From an uncultured Haemophilus sp. (lineage in GTDB: Bacteria; Pseudomonadota; Gammaproteobacteria; Enterobacterales; Pasteurellaceae), in NCBI GenBank assembly GCA_905205995.1, contig CAJLFU010000060.1, positions 1 through 8,284 on the forward strand: 8,284 nt of DNA, in the 5' to 3' direction. Positions 5,173 to 8,284 of this stretch are shown in pieces (the first letter of the stretch is position 1; each line of letters opens with the position of its first letter). Both the position numbers and the translations under genes were made by a program. The notes beneath the pieces were generated by a model. The model had not been told where the DNA came from and did no database searches. It worked only from the letters and a program-made list of their open reading frames with translations.

Positions 5173-8106
5173 ATGGCGCTTTCACTTCCGCTTTCGACTG
5201 AAAAACTCATTCAACTTGGCGAAGTGCTTTGCCAACATTTCCCTGAAATGAATCTTGCAGAAATAACCCAGCAAATCGAGCGGGACGCAACAGATCTCAC
5301 GACACCAATCGGACAAATAAACTATGCCATCAGTCTGTCTGATTTCTTGGAAAAAGTCTTAAAAAAACACCCGCACTTTTTAGCCCAATGGTGGCAAACC
5401 CCTCCTCAACTTTCAGATTGTCAACATTATGCTAGCCGTTTAGCTGACCAACTCTCCACTATCCAAAACGAAGAACAGCTTTACAAAACGCTACGAAATT
5501 TTCGTAATCAAGAAATGGCAAAACTTAGTTTCTGTCAAAGCTTGAATCTTGCCACTGTAGAAGAAATTTTTATTCGTCTTTCTCAACTTGCTGAGAGCCT
5601 TATCATTGGTGCGAGAGATTGGCTGTACAAACAAGCTTGCGAAGAAATGGGTACGCCTTGTGATGAAAATGGCAATCCTCAGCAACTCTATATTCTTGGC
5701 ATGGGAAAATTAGGTGGTTTTGAGCTAAATTTCTCCTCTGATATTGATTTAATTTTTACCTATCCTTCACAAGGCGAAACCGTTGGTGCAAGACGAGCCG
5801 TTGATAACGCCAAATTTTTTACCCGTTTAGGACAACGTCTAATTAATGCGTTGGATCAATTTACGCCAGATGGCTTTGTCTATCGCACAGATATGCGTCT
5901 TCGCCCTTTTGGCGACAGCGGTGCACTTGCCTTAAGTTTTTCTGCGATGGAGCAATATTACCAAGATCAAGGGCGAGATTGGGAACGCTATGCCATGATT
6001 AAAGGGCGTATTTTAGGCGCTGATGAGCAAGATCCCAACGTAAAAACCTTACAACAATTACTTCGTCCTTTTGTATATCGACGCTATATTGATTTTAGTG
6101 TGATTCAAGCTTTACGTGAAATGAAAGGTAAAATTGAGCGTGAAGTGCGTCGTCGTGGCTTAAAAGACAATATTAAGTTAGGTGCAGGTGGGATTAGAGA
6201 AATCGAATTTATTGTGCAAGTTTTTCAACTGATTCGAGGTGGACGTGAGATTAAGCTCCAACAACATGAATTGCTTAAACTTCTTCCTGAAATACGAGAT
6301 CTCGGTTTAATTACGTCTCAACAATACCATGAATTAAGAGAAGCTTATATCTTTCTACGACGTACTGAAAACGTGCTTCAAGCCATTGATGACCAACAAA
6401 CGCAACTACTTCCAACAGATGAAGAAAATCGCCTTAGATTAATGGTCGCTTGCCGAGAATACACTTATTTAGATGAGAACAATCAGGCTACGATAAAATC
6501 TTATCCAATTGAAAACTGGGATGATTTCTATCAAACACTACAAGCACATCAACAAAAAGTGCGGTCAGTTTTTGATGCGTTAATTGGTGAAGAAAAAGAT
6601 GAACGTACCGATGACAATAATCAGTGGATTGATTTTTTAGAAAGTGACCTCGATGATATTGAACAAATGCTGGTCGATAATCGCATTGATGAGGACGCAA
6701 TTTCCGATATCTTAGATAAACTTATTCAATTCAAAGATGCACTCGCTCGCCGTGTTATTGGTGCTCGTGGTCGAGAAGTTTTAGCTCACTTATTGCCAAA
6801 TATCTTCACTCAAATATTTGAGCAAAAAGATTACCGCACTTTATTGCCACGCATCCTCAATATTGTCGATAAAATTGCGAGTAGAACGACGTATTTGGAA
6901 TTGCTCTTAGAAAATCCTCAAGTCATTGAGCAGCTTATTGAACTATGTTCACAATCACAGATGATTGCCGAACAAGTGGCTCGCCACCCTATTCTACTCG
7001 ATGAATTATTAAATACTGAGGCACTACGTAATCCATTACCGTTCACGCAGTACCCTGACGAATTAAAGCAATATATGCTGCGATTACCGCAAGACGATGA
7101 AGAGCAATTTATTGACGGTTTACGCCAATTCAAACAGTCTATTTTATTACGTGTTGCAGCCGCCGATATTCTCGGCGTATTGCCTGTTATGAAAGTAAGC
7201 GATCATCTCACTTATCTGGCTGAAGCAATTATTGATGCCGTTGTCAATTTTGCCTGGCAACAAGTCAGTCAACGCTTTGGTATACCTGAACATCTAGTAG
7301 GTAAAACAGAAAAAGGCTTTTTAGTCATTGGCTACGGTAAACTAGGCGGAATTGAACTCGGTTATAAATCTGATTTGGATTTAGTCTTTTTATACCAAGC
7401 TGTTGAAGGCCAAACCATTGGTGGGAAAAAATCCATTGATAGTAATCAATTCTATTTAAGACTAGCTCAAAAAATTGTCAGCATTTTTAGCATGAATACC
7501 AGTGCAGGCGTACTTTACGATGTTGATATGCGATTACGTCCTTCAGGCGATGCGGGCTTATTAGGCTGTTCACTTCAAGCATTTGAAAACTATCAACTCA
7601 ATGAAGCATGGACTTGGGAAAAGCAAGCGCTTGTCCGTAGTCGTGCCATTTTTGGTGAAACTGAATTAAAAGCAGAATTTGAAAAAATTCGCTGTAATGT
7701 ACTTTCTGCTCAAAGAGATATTAATCAGCTAAAAATTGAAGTAAGAGAAATGCGTGAAAAAATGTACGAACATTTATCTCACATAAAAGAAGGCTTTTTT
7801 AATATCAAAACAGATCGTGGTGGCATTACCGATATTGAATTTATCGCCCAGTATCTGATGCTTGCGAATGCCCCAGTTAATCCAATATTAACTAAATGGT
7901 CTGATAACGTCCGTATCTTTGATTCAATGGCAGAATATCACATTATTTCTCTAACAGAATGTGAAAAGCTCAAATCCTGTTACGTGACATTGCGTAATAA
8001 AATTCATCACCTGAACTTATTAGGGAATCCTGTCATTGTTGATGATTCGGAATTTGCAGAAGAAAGAGAGTTTGTTTGTTCTTTCTGGAATAAGCTATTT
8101 TCTTAA
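5173..8106 (+). CDS. glnE: GlnE, glutamine synthetase adenylyltransferase / adenylyl-removing enzyme
   Basis: GlnE is a cytoplasmic bifunctional enzyme that attaches AMP to, or removes it from, a tyrosine of glutamine synthetase. It responds to PII status and glutamine and so sets nitrogen assimilation. Two nucleotidyltransferase domains are visible. The N-terminal deadenylylating domain has GMGKLGG at 176-182 and the metal-binding pair Asp190/Asp192. The C-terminal adenylylating domain has GYGKLGG at 720-726 and Asp734/Asp736. Paired helical motifs follow each: GGIREIEFIVQVFQLIRGG after the first and DRGGITDIEF (881-890) after the second. At 977 aa it is slightly longer than E. coli GlnE (946 aa). 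The extra length is spread over the N-terminus and the central region, and the C-terminus looks complete. AAGGGG at 5161-5166 supports the start. It is the last gene of the operon, followed by an intrinsic terminator. Confidence 0.97.
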   Translation: MALSLPLSTEKLIQLGEVLCQHFPEMNLAEITQQIERDATDLTTPIGQINYAISLSDFLEKVLKKHPHFLAQWWQTPPQLSDCQHYASRLADQLSTIQNEEQLYKTLRNFRNQEMAKLSFCQSLNLATVEEIFIRLSQLAESLIIGARDWLYKQACEEMGTPCDENGNPQQLYILGMGKLGGFELNFSSDIDLIFTYPSQGETVGARRAVDNAKFFTRLGQRLINALDQFTPDGFVYRTDMRLRPFGDSGALALSFSAMEQYYQDQGRDWERYAMIKGRILGADEQDPNVKTLQQLLRPFVYRRYIDFSVIQALREMKGKIEREVRRRGLKDNIKLGAGGIREIEFIVQVFQLIRGGREIKLQQHELLKLLPEIRDLGLITSQQYHELREAYIFLRRTENVLQAIDDQQTQLLPTDEENRLRLMVACREYTYLDENNQATIKSYPIENWDDFYQTLQAHQQKVRSVFDALIGEEKDERTDDNNQWIDFLESDLDDIEQMLVDNRIDEDAISDILDKLIQFKDALARRVIGARGREVLAHLLPNIFTQIFEQKDYRTLLPRILNIVDKIASRTTYLELLLENPQVIEQLIELCSQSQMIAEQVARHPILLDELLNTEALRNPLPFTQYPDELKQYMLRLPQDDEEQFIDGLRQFKQSILLRVAAADILGVLPVMKVSDHLTYLAEAIIDAVVNFAWQQVSQRFGIPEHLVGKTEKGFLVIGYGKLGGIELGYKSDLDLVFLYQAVEGQTIGGKKSIDSNQFYLRLAQKIVSIFSMNTSAGVLYDVDMRLRPSGDAGLLGCSLQAFENYQLNEAWTWEKQALVRSRAIFGETELKAEFEKIRCNVLSAQRDINQLKIEVREMREKMYEHLSHIKEGFFNIKTDRGGITDIEFIAQYLMLANAPVNPILTKWSDNVRIFDSMAEYHIISLTECEKLKSCYVTLRNKIHHLNLLGNPVIVDDSEFAEEREFVCSFWNKLFS
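6557..6565 (+). repeat. DNA uptake signal sequence (USS), exact core
   Basis: AAGTGCGGT occurs on the + strand within glnE, preceded by A-rich sequence and followed by CAGTTTTTGATGCGTTAATT. It is the only exact USS of the window in this orientation. Confidence 0.88.
6833..6841 (-). repeat. DNA uptake signal sequence (USS), exact core
   Basis: This is the complement of AAGTGCGGT within glnE. The minus strand continues AATCTTTTTGCTCAAATATT, a good AT-rich extension. It faces the opposite way to the site at 6557, 268 bp away. Confidence 0.88.
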
Positions 8107-8117
8107 AAGATTAAAGG

Positions 8118-8153
8118 AGTCTATCCCCAGATATTTGGGATAAACTCATTTTT
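8118..8153 (+). terminator. Rho-independent terminator downstream of glnE
   Basis: TATCCC (8122-8127) pairs with GGGATA (8137-8142) around a 9-nt loop. One mismatch then leads to three more pairs (AGT 8118-8120 with ACT 8144-8146). CATTTTT follows on the + strand. It starts 11 nt after the glnE stop and probably ends the five-gene operon. The stem is shorter than that of the tRNA terminator, so efficiency may be moderate. Confidence 0.7.
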
Positions 8154-8230
8154 ATATATTCTCTACGTAAAAACAGCCTAACTTTCTACCACACTTATAT
8201 TGTCAAAGTAATCTTTAACAAAACTCCATA

Positions 8231-8262
8231 AACAAAAACCCCAAGCCATTCAGCTCGGGGTT
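8231..8262 (-). terminator. Rho-independent terminator read on the minus strand
   Basis: A 10-bp stem (8237-8246 with 8253-8262) encloses a 6-nt loop. As minus-strand RNA it is continuous with one G-U wobble (bases 8256 and 8243) and is followed by TTTTTGTTT. As + strand RNA the same position would be an A-C mismatch with no U-tract. Direction is therefore clear: it ends a transcript entering from the right edge. Confidence 0.85.
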
Positions 8263-8272
8263 CTACATTCAG

Positions 8273-8284
8273 TACCTGGCGGTG
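8273..8284 (-). rRNA. rrf: Probable 3' end of a 5S rRNA gene, cut by the window edge
   Basis: Read on the minus strand the last 12 bases are CACCGCCAGGTA, which resembles the 3' end of bacterial 5S rRNA (E. coli ends ...CTGCCAGGCAT). A minus-strand terminator begins about 10 nt further on, where the end of an rRNA operon is expected. The two ends of 5S rRNA pair with each other, so the same bases could be a 5' end on the + strand, but the terminator orientation argues against that. Only 12 bases are visible. Confidence 0.55.

Noticed and set aside
5358..5370. A-rich run in glnE resembling a -1 frameshift slippery site
   Set aside because: The glnE frame is continuous and conserved on both sides, and no stimulatory hairpin or alternative product is evident.

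Overview
The window looks like chromosomal DNA of a Pasteurellaceae bacterium of the Haemophilus/Aggregatibacter type. Six exact copies of the Haemophilus-type DNA uptake signal (AAGTGCGGT or its complement) lie in about 8.3 kb. The proteins are close to those of enteric gammaproteobacteria but are encoded in AT-rich codons. The gene order tsaE-amiB-mutL-miaA-glnE matches, from memory, the H. influenzae arrangement. I cannot fix the species. The AmiB here (537 aa) is longer than the roughly 430 aa I recall for H. influenzae Rd, so a related species or a variant strain is likely.

Layout: positions 1-149 hold the end of one tRNA-Gly(GCC) gene and a complete second copy, closed by a strong intrinsic terminator (158-187). 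A short leader with a weak promoter candidate precedes five genes, all on the + strand and 1 to 11 nt apart. They are tsaE (266-736), amiB (748-2361), mutL (2370-4214), miaA (4216-5169) and glnE (5173-8106). The spacing indicates one operon. A + strand terminator follows glnE at 8118-8153. The last 50 bases hold a minus-strand terminator and what is probably the 3' end of a 5S rRNA gene, so an rRNA operon may converge on the glnE operon.

The genes cover two tRNA A37 modifications (TsaE for t6A, MiaA for i6A), septal peptidoglycan cleavage (AmiB), mismatch repair (MutL) and control of glutamine synthetase by adenylylation (GlnE). The tsaE-amiB-mutL-miaA core is a conserved gammaproteobacterial cluster. 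In E. coli miaA is followed by hfq, whereas here glnE takes that place. All five genes look intact.

The most unusual feature is inside amiB. A 231-bp tandem unit duplicates a LysM domain and its linker. The two copies encode 68 identical residues yet differ at 18 codons, every one synonymous, and each copy carries an uptake signal at its start. I found no evidence of an undescribed multi-gene system; this is otherwise ordinary core genome.
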